Part shown: positions 50,886-59,839 of the stretch, piece after piece | How the letters are laid out: every line of letters begins with the position of its first letter | Numbering within the stretch: position 1 is the first letter of the stretch | Assembly: GCF_936943645.1 (NCBI RefSeq) | Contig: NZ_CAKZJO010000040.1 | Location: forward strand, 31,758 to 95,757 | Length of the DNA stretch: 64,000 nt | Source of the DNA: an uncultured Bradyrhizobium sp. | Lineage (GTDB): Bacteria; Pseudomonadota; Alphaproteobacteria; Rhizobiales; Xanthobacteraceae | Direction of reading: 5' to 3' | The notes under the pieces: model-generated | What the model was told of the DNA's origin: nothing | What the model saw: only the letters and a program-made list of their open reading frames with translations | Databases searched by the model: none | Made by a program: the position numbers and the translations under genes

Positions 50886-53546
50886 ATGGGCACATCGATC
50901 CGATGGACCGCGCGCATGCGCGCGCTGCTCCGTCGCTGGCGGGGAGCGCCACTGACATGGCTGATCGTCGGCGGCTTCGTGCTGATGGCCGCGACCGCCG
51001 TCGGCACCGCGCTCACCGTCGACCGCTTCCGGCAGAATGCGATCGAGAGCGGCCGCGACAGCCTTGAAAGCTCCGTCCGGCTGCTGGCCCGGCATTTCGA
51101 CCGCGAGTTCGAGGATTTCGCGGTGCTCCAGAAGAGCATCATCACCGAGCTCGAGAGCCGCGGCATCGAATCCGCGGACGTGTTCCGCAGCGAGATGGGC
51201 ACGCTGGCCATGCACGAGGTGCTGCGTGCGAAGGCCAGCGGCTGGTCCGACGTTGCCGGCGCCAATCTGTTCGATTCCAGGGGCCTGCTGATCAACTCGT
51301 CGCGGCGCTGGCCGGTCGCCGACATCTCGGTCGCCGACCGCTCCTATTTCAACCGCCTCAAGAACGATCCGGCTGCGCAAGAGGAAGTGGAGGTCGTGCC
51401 CGGGCGGTTCGGCAACGGACCGGCGATCGTGTTCGCGCGGCGTGTTTCCGGTCCTCATGGCGAGTTTCTCGGTATCGTCTCGCGCGCGATCGCGCCGGAG
51501 CAGCTCGAATCCTTCTTCGCCTCGACCGGGCTCGGCGAGGACTCCTCGATCGCGATGCACCACCAGAACGGCCAGTTGCTCGCGCGCATTCCGCATGTCG
51601 ACGCGATGATCGGCCAGAACTTCCGCAACGGCACGCCGGAACAGATGGCGGTGTTCGAACGCACCTTCGTTTCCACGCGGCTCGCGAGCCCGATCGACGG
51701 CAAGGACCGCATCGTCGCCTCGCGCCTGCTCGCCGGCGAGCCGCTGGTCGTGGTCGCGACCAAGTCGCTGGACGCGGCGCTCGCGACCTGGCGCACGCAA
51801 ACGAAATTCTTCGTCACCGTCGCCGTGCTGTCGATCGGCCTTCTGGTGCTCACGCTGTTCCTGATCTTCCGCCAGGTGACCAACCGGCTCTCGCTCGAGA
51901 AGCAACGGCTCGACACCGCGATGGACACGATGACGCAAGGTCTCCTGATGTTCGATCAGGACGAGCGGCTGATCGTCTGCAATCGGCGCTACATCGAGAT
52001 GTACGGCCTGTCCGCCGAACTGGTGAAGCCCGGCGTCCATTTCCGCGACGTGATCCAGCATCGTCATGACACCGGCTCCTTCCACGGCGACGTCGAATCC
52101 TATTGCGACGACATCCTCAGCAATATCGGACGCTTCCAGAACACCATCGTGGAGACCGCCGACGGCCGCCTGATCGAGATCAAGAACCAGCCCGGCGCCG
52201 CCGGCGGCTGGCTCGCGACCCATGACGACGTCACCGCGCGCATCCGCGCCGACGAGCGCATCGCGCATATGGCGCATTACGACGCGCTGACCGACCTGCC
52301 CAACCGCGTGCTGATGCGCGGGCATCTGGAGCGGCGCGTTGCCGAGCTCGGCGAGGGCAAGCCGTTCGCCATCCTGTATATCGACGTCGACGAATTCAAG
52401 GGTGTCAACGATTCGCTCGGGCACGAGGTCGGCGACGAGCTGCTGCGCCAGGTGGCGAACCGCCTGCGCGCCTGCGTTTCCGGCAACGACCTCGTCGCGC
52501 GGCTCGGAGGCGACGAGTTTGCCATCGTCAAGGCCGGCTGCCGCGATCCGGCCGAGCTGGCCGCGCTGGCGGAGAACATCCTCAAGGCATTGCGCACGCC
52601 GGTGGATTGCAGGGGACAGGACGTCCCGACCGACGCGAGCATCGGCATCGCGATCGCGCCCGACCACGGCGACAATCCCGACGACCTGCTCAAGCGCGCC
52701 GATCTTGCGATGTACGCGGCGAAGTCGGAAGGACGCCGCACCTATCGCATCTTCACGGGCGAATACGACGCCAAGGCGCGGCTGCGCCGCCAGCTCGAGC
52801 TCGACCTGCGCCAGGCGCTGGCGCGCGGCGAGTTCGAGGTGCACTACCAGCCGCTGGTCGATCTCGCGGCCAATGTCGTGACCGGCTGCGAGGCGCTGCT
52901 GCGCTGGCGCCATCCGGAGCGCGGCATGATCTCGCCGGCGGATTTCATTCCCGTGGCGGAAGACACCGGACTGATCGGCGAGATCGGAGAATGGGTCTTG
53001 AGGCAGGCCTGCAGCGAGGCCGCATCATGGCCCGGCCAGATTCACATCGCCGTCAACGTCTCGCCGGTGCAATTCCGCTCGCGGACGCTGGCGCTCAAGG
53101 TCGCAGCTGCTCTCGCGGAGTCGGGCCTTGCGCCCGGACGACTCGAGCTCGAGATCACCGAGACCGTGCTGATCCGCGACGACGAGGAGGCGCTGACGAT
53201 CCTGCAGCAGCTGCGCGAGCTCGGCGTGCGCATCGCGCTCGATGATTTCGGCACCGGCTATTCGTCGCTGAGCTATCTGCACCGCTTCCCGTTCGACAAG
53301 ATCAAGATCGACCGCAGCTTCATCAGCGACATCGGCGAGCCCGAGGATTCCTCGCCGATCGTGCAGGCCGTGGTGCACATGGCCGCGGCGCGCCGCATGG
53401 CGACGACCGCCGAAGGCGTCGAGACCGAGGCCCAGCGCGAGGTGCTGCGGCAGCTCGGATGCAGCCAGATGCAGGGCTGGCTGTTCAGCCCGGCCGTTCC
53501 GGCACCGAAACTGAAGCAGTTGCTGGCGACGCAGGCGGCGGCTTAG
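50886..53546 (+). CDS. Membrane GGDEF-EAL cyclic-di-GMP protein
   Basis: 886 residues behind GGGAGGGCTGG. TM1 (LTWLIVGGFVLMAATAVG) and TM2 (FFVTVAVLSIGLLVLTLFLIF) flank a dCache-like periplasmic sensor. A PAS domain (about 345-455, DTMTQGLLMFDQDERLIVCN) precedes GGDEF (RLGGDEF near residue 541) and EAL (EALLRWRHPE near 669). EAL catalytic residues are intact: VNVSPVQF, LEITETVL, DDFGTGYSS, KIDRSFI and TTAEGVE. The I-site RxxD upstream of GGDEF is SGND, so product inhibition is probably absent. Its last 140 bases are partly duplicated at 54822-54963. Confidence 0.95.
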   Translation: MGTSIRWTARMRALLRRWRGAPLTWLIVGGFVLMAATAVGTALTVDRFRQNAIESGRDSLESSVRLLARHFDREFEDFAVLQKSIITELESRGIESADVFRSEMGTLAMHEVLRAKASGWSDVAGANLFDSRGLLINSSRRWPVADISVADRSYFNRLKNDPAAQEEVEVVPGRFGNGPAIVFARRVSGPHGEFLGIVSRAIAPEQLESFFASTGLGEDSSIAMHHQNGQLLARIPHVDAMIGQNFRNGTPEQMAVFERTFVSTRLASPIDGKDRIVASRLLAGEPLVVVATKSLDAALATWRTQTKFFVTVAVLSIGLLVLTLFLIFRQVTNRLSLEKQRLDTAMDTMTQGLLMFDQDERLIVCNRRYIEMYGLSAELVKPGVHFRDVIQHRHDTGSFHGDVESYCDDILSNIGRFQNTIVETADGRLIEIKNQPGAAGGWLATHDDVTARIRADERIAHMAHYDALTDLPNRVLMRGHLERRVAELGEGKPFAILYIDVDEFKGVNDSLGHEVGDELLRQVANRLRACVSGNDLVARLGGDEFAIVKAGCRDPAELAALAENILKALRTPVDCRGQDVPTDASIGIAIAPDHGDNPDDLLKRADLAMYAAKSEGRRTYRIFTGEYDAKARLRRQLELDLRQALARGEFEVHYQPLVDLAANVVTGCEALLRWRHPERGMISPADFIPVAEDTGLIGEIGEWVLRQACSEAASWPGQIHIAVNVSPVQFRSRTLALKVAAALAESGLAPGRLELEITETVLIRDDEEALTILQQLRELGVRIALDDFGTGYSSLSYLHRFPFDKIKIDRSFISDIGEPEDSSPIVQAVVHMAAARRMATTAEGVETEAQREVLRQLGCSQMQGWLFSPAVPAPKLKQLLATQAAA

Positions 53547-53600
53547 CGCGGCAGCGGAAAATGACCTCCCGGCCTTGGAAGACCGAGAGGTCGTTCGCCT

Positions 53601-54437
53601 CTATCCCGCGCGTTGGCCCGGGACCAGGAGCGGCGACCTTCCCGGATACTCGTTCAGCCGCTTGTCCGCCTGCAGATGATCATGGCGCGAGCCAAGCACG
53701 ACAGGGCGCTTCAAAACCTTCTCGTCGAAGCTTGTCGTCACGTCACCCGCCGCAATCTGGCCGTTCGCGTCCATCCTGGCGACGACGTTTGCAATCACGC
53801 CTTTCTTCTCGGAACGCCAAGTCTGATGGACATCGCCCGAGGTCGATACCAGAATCTGCTCGCCGTAGGTCCGATACGAACACGCGCATTCGTCCCGTTC
53901 GGCCACGGCGCTCATCCTGAACTTGCCGACGTCGAGACCCAGCGTCGCAAAAAAGCGGCTGAGGCGATACGCCAAGGCCAGGTTGCCGTTGTCCTCGAAC
54001 TTCAGGTGCATGAGCGTGTCGTCGCGGCCGATCGGCATCCCGTCGACGAACTCGCCCGGGCCGGCCCACACCATGAAATCGGTCTTGTGCGTGGTCCGGT
54101 CAAACCAGGCCAGAGCAAGCGGCCACGCCCCGTCGACAAGAAGATTGGCCACGCGCTTGCCGACCGCCGAGGCGGCGCCCGCCACCAGCCCACCAATGAT
54201 CGGCTTGGAAAGCTTGCCGCGATCCTCAGGCACGAAATCCTCGACTCGCGCGCCCAAGGTCGACAGATTTTCGGCGACTGCAGCCCGACCGCCGACAACG
54301 AGGCCGCCACTCAACGGCACCGCCGCCACAGCAACCAGGCTCAAGACGGCAACAGCGGCGGTCGCGCGCCAGATGCGCTTCCATGCGGACGATTCGTTGA
54401 ACGTCGGAGGAGCGTCCTCTATATTGAGCAAGGTCAT
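53601..54437 (-). CDS. Orphan membrane or exported protein between duplicated EAL tails
   Basis: 278 residues from the ATG at 54437. It has one membrane segment near the N terminus (AAVAVLSLVAVAAVPLSGGLV), then a soluble region with MVWAGPGEFVDGMPIGRDD, NGNLALAYRLSRFFATLGL and CACSYRTYGEQI. The family is not recognised. It lies wholly between the two copies of the EAL-gene 3' end and is antisense to both. GC content and codon use are a little lower than the neighbours. It may have arrived with the event that duplicated the tail. Confidence 0.75.
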   Translation of the reverse strand: MTLLNIEDAPPTFNESSAWKRIWRATAAVAVLSLVAVAAVPLSGGLVVGGRAAVAENLSTLGARVEDFVPEDRGKLSKPIIGGLVAGAASAVGKRVANLLVDGAWPLALAWFDRTTHKTDFMVWAGPGEFVDGMPIGRDDTLMHLKFEDNGNLALAYRLSRFFATLGLDVGKFRMSAVAERDECACSYRTYGEQILVSTSGDVHQTWRSEKKGVIANVVARMDANGQIAAGDVTTSFDEKVLKRPVVLGSRHDHLQADKRLNEYPGRSPLLVPGQRAG

Positions 54438-54821
54438 CTGCTGATCCCGTCCTGAGTTGATGCTGCGCGCCGTGCGGTAGCCGCCAGGCAACTGCGAAAT
54501 CAGATGAGCCGGAGGCCGATGGGGCCCCCGGCCATCCGTGTTCAGCAATCCGCCTTCACTTCGCTGGTCATGTTCGGCTCCATCGATCCAACACACGCAC
54601 GACAAACAACGCGCCGAAAAGAATGGGTGTGCGCTGGCGGCGATCAATCCTCCTGATTGGAAGCCCCCCGCGGCAATGGGCCGCGGCCATCTCGCTTGCG
54701 GGGCGCCTTCGGCGACCGTCCAAAACGGCTTGACAGCCGAACGCGACACGGGGGCGCCCAACACGACACGACTTGGATTCGCTGGCTTGAGGATTTCGAT
54801 CGGGCCCGCGACTGTGAGTGT

Positions 54822-54963
54822 GACCGCCGAAGGCGTCGAGACCGAGGCCCAGCGCGAGGTGCTGCGGCAGCTCGGATGCAGCCAGATGCAGGGCTGGCTG
54901 TTCAGCCCGGCGGTGCCGGCGGGGAAATTGAAGCAATTGCTGGCAGCGCAGGCGGCGGCCTGA
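54822..54963 (+). pseudogene. Duplicated 3' fragment of the GGDEF-EAL gene
   Basis: Bases 54822-54911 are identical to 53405-53494 (90 of 90). The rest, to the stop at 54961-54963, matches 53495-53546 with mainly synonymous changes. It encodes TAEGVETEAQREVLRQLG and SQMQGWLFSPAVPAGKLKQL, the end of the EAL domain, without the catalytic core. No start or Shine-Dalgarno sequence is linked to it, so it is a remnant. The copies stand 1417 bases apart in direct orientation. Confidence 0.93.
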
Positions 54964-54973
54964 GACGCATTCT

Positions 54974-56473
54974 TCAGCTCGAAGCCTTGATCATGCGGAA
55001 GGCTTCGTCGAGCAGATGCGGCGTGTGCTTTCCGGGCGCGAGCCTGCAGGCGCGATCGAAATAATCCTGCAGCGCCGGCCGGAACGAGGGATGCGCCGCA
55101 TTGTCGATGATGCTCGCCGCGCGCTGCTTCGGCGACAGCCCGCGCAGATCGGCGAGGCCCTGCTCGGTCACGATGATCTGCACGTCATGCTCGGTGTGAT
55201 CGACATGCGTGACCATCGGCACGATGGCCGAGATCGATCCGCCCTTCGCGGTCGACGGCGTCATGAAGATCGAGAGATAGGCGTTGCGGGAGAAATCGCC
55301 GGAGCCGCCGATGCCGTTCATGATGGCGGTGCCGCGAATATGGGTCGAGTTGACGTTGCCGTAGATGTCGGCCTCGATCATGCCGTTCATGGCGATGACG
55401 CCGAGCCGCCGGATGACTTCCGGATGGTTCGAGATCTCCTGCGTGCGCAGCACGATCTTGTGCTTCAGCCGGTCGATCTCGCTGTTGAATTGCCGGTTCG
55501 CGTCCGCGCTGAGCGACAGCGCCGTGGCGGAAGCGAGCATCATGCGATCCGAGCGCAACAGGTTCAGCATGCCGTCCTGCAGCACCTCGGTATACGCGGT
55601 CAACCGGCCGAACGGACCGTCATCGAGACCCGCCATCACGGCATTGGCGACGTTGCCGACGCCGGACTGGATCGGCAGCAGTTCCGGCGGCAGCCTGCCG
55701 CGGCGAACCTCATGGCTGAAAAACTCGAGAACATGGCCGGCGATCGCCTTTGACGTCGCGTCGGGCGCGGTGAAGGTCGTGTCGCGATCGTGAGCATTGG
55801 TCTCGACCACGGCAATCACCTTGTTCGGATCGCAGCGGAACGTGGTCTCGCCGATCCTGTCGCCGGGCGAGACGATGGGAATGGGCTTGCGATGCGGCGG
55901 CAGCCTCGTGCCGTAGTAGATGTCGTGCATGCCATGCAGGGCCGTGCTGACGCCGGAATTGACCTCGAGGATGATGCGGTCGGCCTGATCCAGCCAGGTC
56001 TTGTTGTTGCCGACGGAGGCCGAGGGCACCAGGCTGCCGTCCGGCAGGATGGCGACGACCTCGATCAGCGCGACATCGAGATGTCCGAGAAAGCCGAACC
56101 AGGCGAACTGCGCGACATGGCTGAGATGAATGTCGATGTAGTCCATCGCGCCGGCATTGATGCGTTCGCGCGTGACCGGATCGGACTGATAGGGCAGGCG
56201 CAACTCTATGCCGTCGACCTTGGCGAGGGCGCCGTCCAGCTCGGGTGCGGTCGAGGCGCCGGTCCACACGCCGATCCGAAGCTGGTCGCCGCGCGCATGC
56301 GTCTGCTCGATCCGGCGCGCCAGCGCCATCGGAACGGCCTTCGGATGCCCGGATCCGGTGAAGCCGCTCATGCCGACATTCGCGCCGTGTGGCACCAGCG
56401 TCGCGGCCTCGTCAGCCGACATGATTTTCGAACGGAACGCCGGCGACGCAATTCGCGAATGATCGATCGACAC
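54974..56473 (-). CDS. Acetyl-CoA hydrolase/transferase family protein (succinyl-CoA:acetate CoA-transferase-like)
   Basis: 499 residues from a GTG at 56473 behind GAGGTTGAA. It has the class I CoA-transferase fold: HGANVGMSGFTGSGHPKAVP at the N terminus, SASVGNNKTWLDQADRII, and VGNVANAVMAGL. The active-site region AMNGMIEADIYGNVNSTHI holds the Glu that carries the CoA thioester in this family, and IVTEQGLADLRGLSP marks the C terminus. Full-length members of about 500 residues with this wording usually exchange CoA between succinate and acetate, or hydrolyse acetyl-CoA. It converges on the EAL remnant. Confidence 0.93.
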   Translation of the reverse strand: MSIDHSRIASPAFRSKIMSADEAATLVPHGANVGMSGFTGSGHPKAVPMALARRIEQTHARGDQLRIGVWTGASTAPELDGALAKVDGIELRLPYQSDPVTRERINAGAMDYIDIHLSHVAQFAWFGFLGHLDVALIEVVAILPDGSLVPSASVGNNKTWLDQADRIILEVNSGVSTALHGMHDIYYGTRLPPHRKPIPIVSPGDRIGETTFRCDPNKVIAVVETNAHDRDTTFTAPDATSKAIAGHVLEFFSHEVRRGRLPPELLPIQSGVGNVANAVMAGLDDGPFGRLTAYTEVLQDGMLNLLRSDRMMLASATALSLSADANRQFNSEIDRLKHKIVLRTQEISNHPEVIRRLGVIAMNGMIEADIYGNVNSTHIRGTAIMNGIGGSGDFSRNAYLSIFMTPSTAKGGSISAIVPMVTHVDHTEHDVQIIVTEQGLADLRGLSPKQRAASIIDNAAHPSFRPALQDYFDRACRLAPGKHTPHLLDEAFRMIKASS

Positions 56474-56753
56474 TTCAACCTCATGGATTGCGCGAATTCT
56501 CCATGAAATGAGCTGTGCCTACATGATCTAGGTCAAACGCCGGACGCAGGGCTTGCTCGCGCGGCACGCAGGCCCGTCGTCACGATCTGTTGCGGGGGTG
56601 CGGGGCGCCGCGGTTGCGGTGGCAGTGATCGTCGCAAGCGCGGAGGACGAGGTCCGGAAACGGAGGCGAATCCAGACCGGACCTCGGACCGCGAACGTCA
56701 CTGCTGAGGCGAAGCCGCGATCAGGTCAACAACGTCTCGGCGGATGCGATGGT

Positions 56754-56876
56754 TCACATCGGCCGTCTGGCAGCCTGCACTTCGACGAATTCGGAGTCGG
56801 GGTGGCTGACGATGGTGGCGACCCAGATGCCGCTGATGATCAGCGACCAGGCGGTGTCCCAATAGATCCAAAACAC
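56754..56876 (-). CDS. Candidate small membrane protein, 40 residues
   Basis: From a GTG at 56876 with GGAGG seven bases upstream. One hydrophobic helix (WDTAWSLIISGIWVATIVS) is followed by a polar tail (HPDSEFVEVQAARRPM). The Shine-Dalgarno site and single helix support a real small membrane protein. It is not a recognised family. Confidence 0.45.
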   Translation of the reverse strand: MFWIYWDTAWSLIISGIWVATIVSHPDSEFVEVQAARRPM

Positions 56877-56977
56877 GAGCCAGCCTCCGTTTTCATCTCG
56901 CGCCTGCGGGACCGGGTAACGGCAAAGCGACCCGGCCGTTCCCGACGCGAGGCGCGGCACGACCGCGCGGCGAAGCG

Positions 56978-57154
56978 CTATCTTGGTTTGGTCGGCGGCG
57001 AGGCGGGATCGGTTTGGCCGGTGTGGCGCTTTGCCACGACGTCCTCATCGCGCTCGCCCTGGCGCGGGCGCGGCGGCGGCTTCGGCTGGCCGGCCTGGCC
57101 GCCGTGCTTGCCACCCATGTCGGGCTTACCTTCGAGATCGTTTTCGCGGGGCAT
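56978..57154 (-). CDS. Candidate small disordered protein, 58 residues
   Basis: From the ATG at 57154. The residues are highly polar and Gly/Pro/Lys-rich (LEGKPDMGGKHGGQAGQPK, PPRPRQGERDEDVVAKRH), with no hydrophobic core. Codon use with G or C in third positions is consistent with coding. No Shine-Dalgarno sequence is evident. Such short basic disordered proteins occur often in bradyrhizobia. Confidence 0.45.
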   Translation of the reverse strand: MPRENDLEGKPDMGGKHGGQAGQPKPPPRPRQGERDEDVVAKRHTGQTDPASPPTKPR

Positions 57155-57292
57155 GCGGATTCAATTCGTTCGCGCGGCTTTGGTTCGCATTGCGCAGGCC
57201 GATTTCGCTGTGAACGAGTTCATAGGATTGCCGCGGTTTGCGGTGCACGATCGAGCGCCCGGGACCTTCATGACGCGGACGAATTCAGCCAG

Positions 57293-57424
57293 ATGCGCAA
57301 ACGGCTCATCACCTGGACCATCCTGACATCCGCGCTGGTTGCGGTCGGCGTCTGGACCGTGCTCGGACCGCCGGCGCATCCCGCCGGTCCGCATCTGCCC
57401 TCGCGCACGGCGGCGGTGCGGTAG
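57293..57424 (+). CDS. Candidate small exported or membrane peptide, 43 residues
   Basis: From the ATG at 57293. An N-terminal MRKRLITWTILTSALVAVGV looks like a signal or anchor helix, then a Pro-rich tail (GPPAHPAGPHLPSRT). No Shine-Dalgarno sequence is seen. Support is weak beyond the amphipathic pattern. Confidence 0.3.
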   Translation: MRKRLITWTILTSALVAVGVWTVLGPPAHPAGPHLPSRTAAVR

Positions 57425-57551
57425 CCTTCCTTGGCGACCGATACAATTTCGGCATCGATCAATCCCAATTGGAATTTGGTGCGGCGGAGCGCTGCCCGCT
57501 ATCCTCGCCGGCAAAACGACAATGCCGCGACGCGGCCTTCAGGAGGAGCCC

Positions 57552-58694
57552 ATGTTGAGTCCAACCCGACGCATCGCATCGAACGTGCCGCGCGCTGCGA
57601 TCGCCACCACCCTGTTCGCTGTCCTCACTCTCATTTCTGGAGTCCGTGCCGGCATGGCCGAGACCTTCGCCTATGTCGGCAACGCCGACAGCAATGACAT
57701 CAGCGTGTTCAAGATGGCCGAGAACGGCGAGATGATTCCGGTGCAGACGGCCGCCTTCAAGGGTGTCGAGAAGCCCGGCTCCTCGACACCGCTCGCGATC
57801 ACGCCGGACCACCGCGTGCTGATTGCCGGCGTGCGCTCGCAGCCCTACCTCGCCGTGAGCTTTGCGATCGATCCCAAAACGGGCCAGCTCAACCCGATCG
57901 GCAACGGTCCGCTCGCCGACAGCATGGCCAATATCGCGGTCGATCGCAGCGGCAAGTTCCTGTTCAGCGCCTCCTATGGCGGCAACAAGGTCGCGCTGAA
58001 TCCGCTCGGCGCAAACGGCGTCGCCAGCGAGCCGAAGCAGGTGATCCCGACCGGGCTGAACGCGCACGCCTTCCTGCCCTCGCCCGACAACCGCTTCGTG
58101 TTCGCGACCAATCTCGGCTCCGACCAGGTGCTGGCCTTTGCGTTCGATGCCACATCGGGCTCGCTGACGCCGAGCGACCCGCCGGCCCACAAGGTGCCGG
58201 AGAAATCGGGGCCGCGGCACTTCGTATTCCACCCCAATGGCAAGTTCGTCTATCTCGTCCACGAGCTGAACGGCGACGTCGCCGCGTTCAGCTACGAGGC
58301 CAGGAGCGGCGCGTGGGACGAGATCCAGCGCACCACCGCGCTGCCGGAAGGCTTCTCGGGAAAGGACCCTGATAAGAAGCCCTGGGCCGCCGACATCCAC
58401 ATCACTCCGGACGGCCGCTTCCTCTACGCCTCCGAGCGCACCACCAACACGCTCACCGCCTACAAGGTGGACGGATCAAGCGGCAAGCTGACCACGATCG
58501 GCAGCGTGCCGACCGAGAAGCAGCCGCGCGGCTTCCATATCGACCCCTCTGGCCGCTACCTCGCCGCGGTCGGCGAGCTCTCCGACAGCATGACGGTCTA
58601 CGCGATCGACCAGGGCAGCGGTGCGCTGGCCAGGCTGAAATCCTATCCGACCGGCAAGAAGCCGAACTGGGTGGAGTTCCTGACCCTGCCGTGA
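57552..58694 (+). CDS. Exported seven-bladed beta-propeller lactonase (6-phosphogluconolactonase-like)
   Basis: 380 residues from the ATG at 57552 behind AGGAGGAGCC. The signal peptide ends near GVRAGMA. The propeller repeats read AYVGNADSNDISVFKM, PLGANGVASEPKQVIP, RHFVFHPNGKFVYLVHE, DIHITPDGRFLYASERTTN and GFHIDPSGRYLAAVGE, with the usual HP/DPSG-type turns of the YbhE/Pgl family. Being exported, it is unlikely to serve the pentose phosphate path and may open another lactone in the periplasm. Confidence 0.92.
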   Translation: MLSPTRRIASNVPRAAIATTLFAVLTLISGVRAGMAETFAYVGNADSNDISVFKMAENGEMIPVQTAAFKGVEKPGSSTPLAITPDHRVLIAGVRSQPYLAVSFAIDPKTGQLNPIGNGPLADSMANIAVDRSGKFLFSASYGGNKVALNPLGANGVASEPKQVIPTGLNAHAFLPSPDNRFVFATNLGSDQVLAFAFDATSGSLTPSDPPAHKVPEKSGPRHFVFHPNGKFVYLVHELNGDVAAFSYEARSGAWDEIQRTTALPEGFSGKDPDKKPWAADIHITPDGRFLYASERTTNTLTAYKVDGSSGKLTTIGSVPTEKQPRGFHIDPSGRYLAAVGELSDSMTVYAIDQGSGALARLKSYPTGKKPNWVEFLTLP

Positions 58695-58756
58695 GGGGCC
58701 GACCTACGTAAACATCCGTAATTTCGGAAGGCACAGCTTACCGTCATATCAGGGGC

Positions 58757-58927
58757 ATGGACCGTCAGATCGTTTTTAAATGCCCCCAGACCGGCATGAA
58801 CGTGCAGCATCGGATCAACGACGAGCCGGCCGACCGCACGCATGTGTCGGTATCTTGTCCGGCCTGCACGCGGTTGCATCTGATCGACCGGGCCAGCGGC
58901 AAGCTGCTGGGCGACCGCCGCGGCTGA
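58757..58927 (+). CDS. Small zinc-ribbon-like protein, 56 residues
   Basis: From the ATG at 58757 behind AGGGG. Three cysteines sit in two knuckle-like places, FKCPQTGMNV and SVSCPACTRLH, the first with one Cys and one Met or Thr in place of a second Cys. The C-terminal part LIDRASGKLLGDRRG is typical of short alphaproteobacterial proteins of this kind. It is 63 bases after the lactonase gene. The function is unknown. Confidence 0.82.
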   Translation: MDRQIVFKCPQTGMNVQHRINDEPADRTHVSVSCPACTRLHLIDRASGKLLGDRRG

Positions 58928-58936
58928 CAGGCCGTC

Positions 58937-59548
58937 TTACGGCCGCCCGGTGATTTGCGCCGTGACGTCCTCGACATGGTGCAGCAGGTAGACCAGATGG
59001 CCCGCCGTGTCGTGGACCGGCGAGTTGATCGGCTGCCAATGGCGCTCGACGAAGACGCCATCGGGATTGCGGATGTCGTAGCGCTGGATCGCCATGGCAT
59101 GCGCCCGGCTTGTTTCGCCGACGATCCTCAAGCTGCTGTAGAGATTGCTGACGCCGTCGGCGAGCGGATCGTCGGGATTATCGGGGAATATCTCGAACAG
59201 CGACCGGCCCACGACAGCGGCCCGCTCCGTCAGGGTTGCCGAGGCATAGGCATCGTTGATGTCGATGATCACGAGCCCCGGGCCGGGGTCCAGCAGCATG
59301 TAGGGATGCGGCGAGGCATCGAATTCGGGCTGGAATTGCCGCCGGATCATCTCTGCATCACCGTGCTGCCGCCGTCGCTGCTCGAGGGGCGTCGCATCGG
59401 CACCTGAAGCCGCCGAGTTCAGCAGCGCCAATTGGCGCTTCGCCGATGCCAGCAGGCCCCGCACGGTGTTCTGAACCGTCGGATCGGTCGCTTCATGGAG
59501 CAACCGTTCGAAATGAACGATGTTCTGCTCGCAGACGAACCGTTGCAT
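58937..59548 (-). CDS. Stand-alone PAS domain protein
   Basis: 203 residues from the ATG at 59548 with GAGATGGA upstream. An N-terminal helical part (NIVHFERLLHEATDP, RGLLASAKRQLALL) precedes one PAS domain (FDASPHPYMLLDPGPGLVI, VGRSLFEIFPDNPDDP, HLVYLLHHVEDVTAQI). No kinase, GGDEF or other output domain follows, so it would sense or relay a signal through another protein. It converges on the zinc-ribbon gene with nine bases between. Confidence 0.9.
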   Translation of the reverse strand: MQRFVCEQNIVHFERLLHEATDPTVQNTVRGLLASAKRQLALLNSAASGADATPLEQRRRQHGDAEMIRRQFQPEFDASPHPYMLLDPGPGLVIIDINDAYASATLTERAAVVGRSLFEIFPDNPDDPLADGVSNLYSSLRIVGETSRAHAMAIQRYDIRNPDGVFVERHWQPINSPVHDTAGHLVYLLHHVEDVTAQITGRP

Positions 59549-59839
59549 TCCATCTCAACCATGAGCTGTGCGGCGGACAATGCCGCGGCATCCTGATACT
59601 AGTTCCATACAGGCGGGTCTGGCACATGAGAAGACCGTGAGAGTCCGCACTTTGGGAGTAGGGCCGGCCGCTTCCCCCCGCCCGTAAGACGCGAACCTGT
59701 TGCTTAATCCCGCGACTAATCAAAGGCTTGTTCATCAAGACCTGGCCCCGACGGCCTGCGGCGGCGGCCCTATTGTCAGGGCCACCGGTGCCGTAGTCCG
59801 CGCTCCCGCCATCTGCTATCGATTGGAGACATAGCTCCC
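59549..59839. promoter_or_regulatory. Divergent intergenic region before the stand-alone adaptor gene
   Basis: 291 bases between two divergent genes. It should hold both promoters. No clear palindrome or small gene was seen. Confidence 0.35.

Larger units (their letters stand above)
56474..57551. other. Sparse region of about 1.1 kb with only small candidate genes
   Basis: No gene longer than about 60 residues is convincing here. I list three short candidates at 56754-56876, 56978-57154 and 57293-57424. The long antisense and sense frames that cross them look like high-GC chance frames. No repeat of families A-D lies in it. Confidence 0.5.

Noticed and set aside
52486..52520. Inhibitory I-site before the GGDEF motif
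   Set aside because: The RxxD position reads SGND, so the arginine is missing.
53495..54911. Insertion sequence or integrase-driven island between the EAL tails
   Set aside because: No transposase, integrase, terminal inverted repeats or short target duplication is present; only the long direct repeat is seen.
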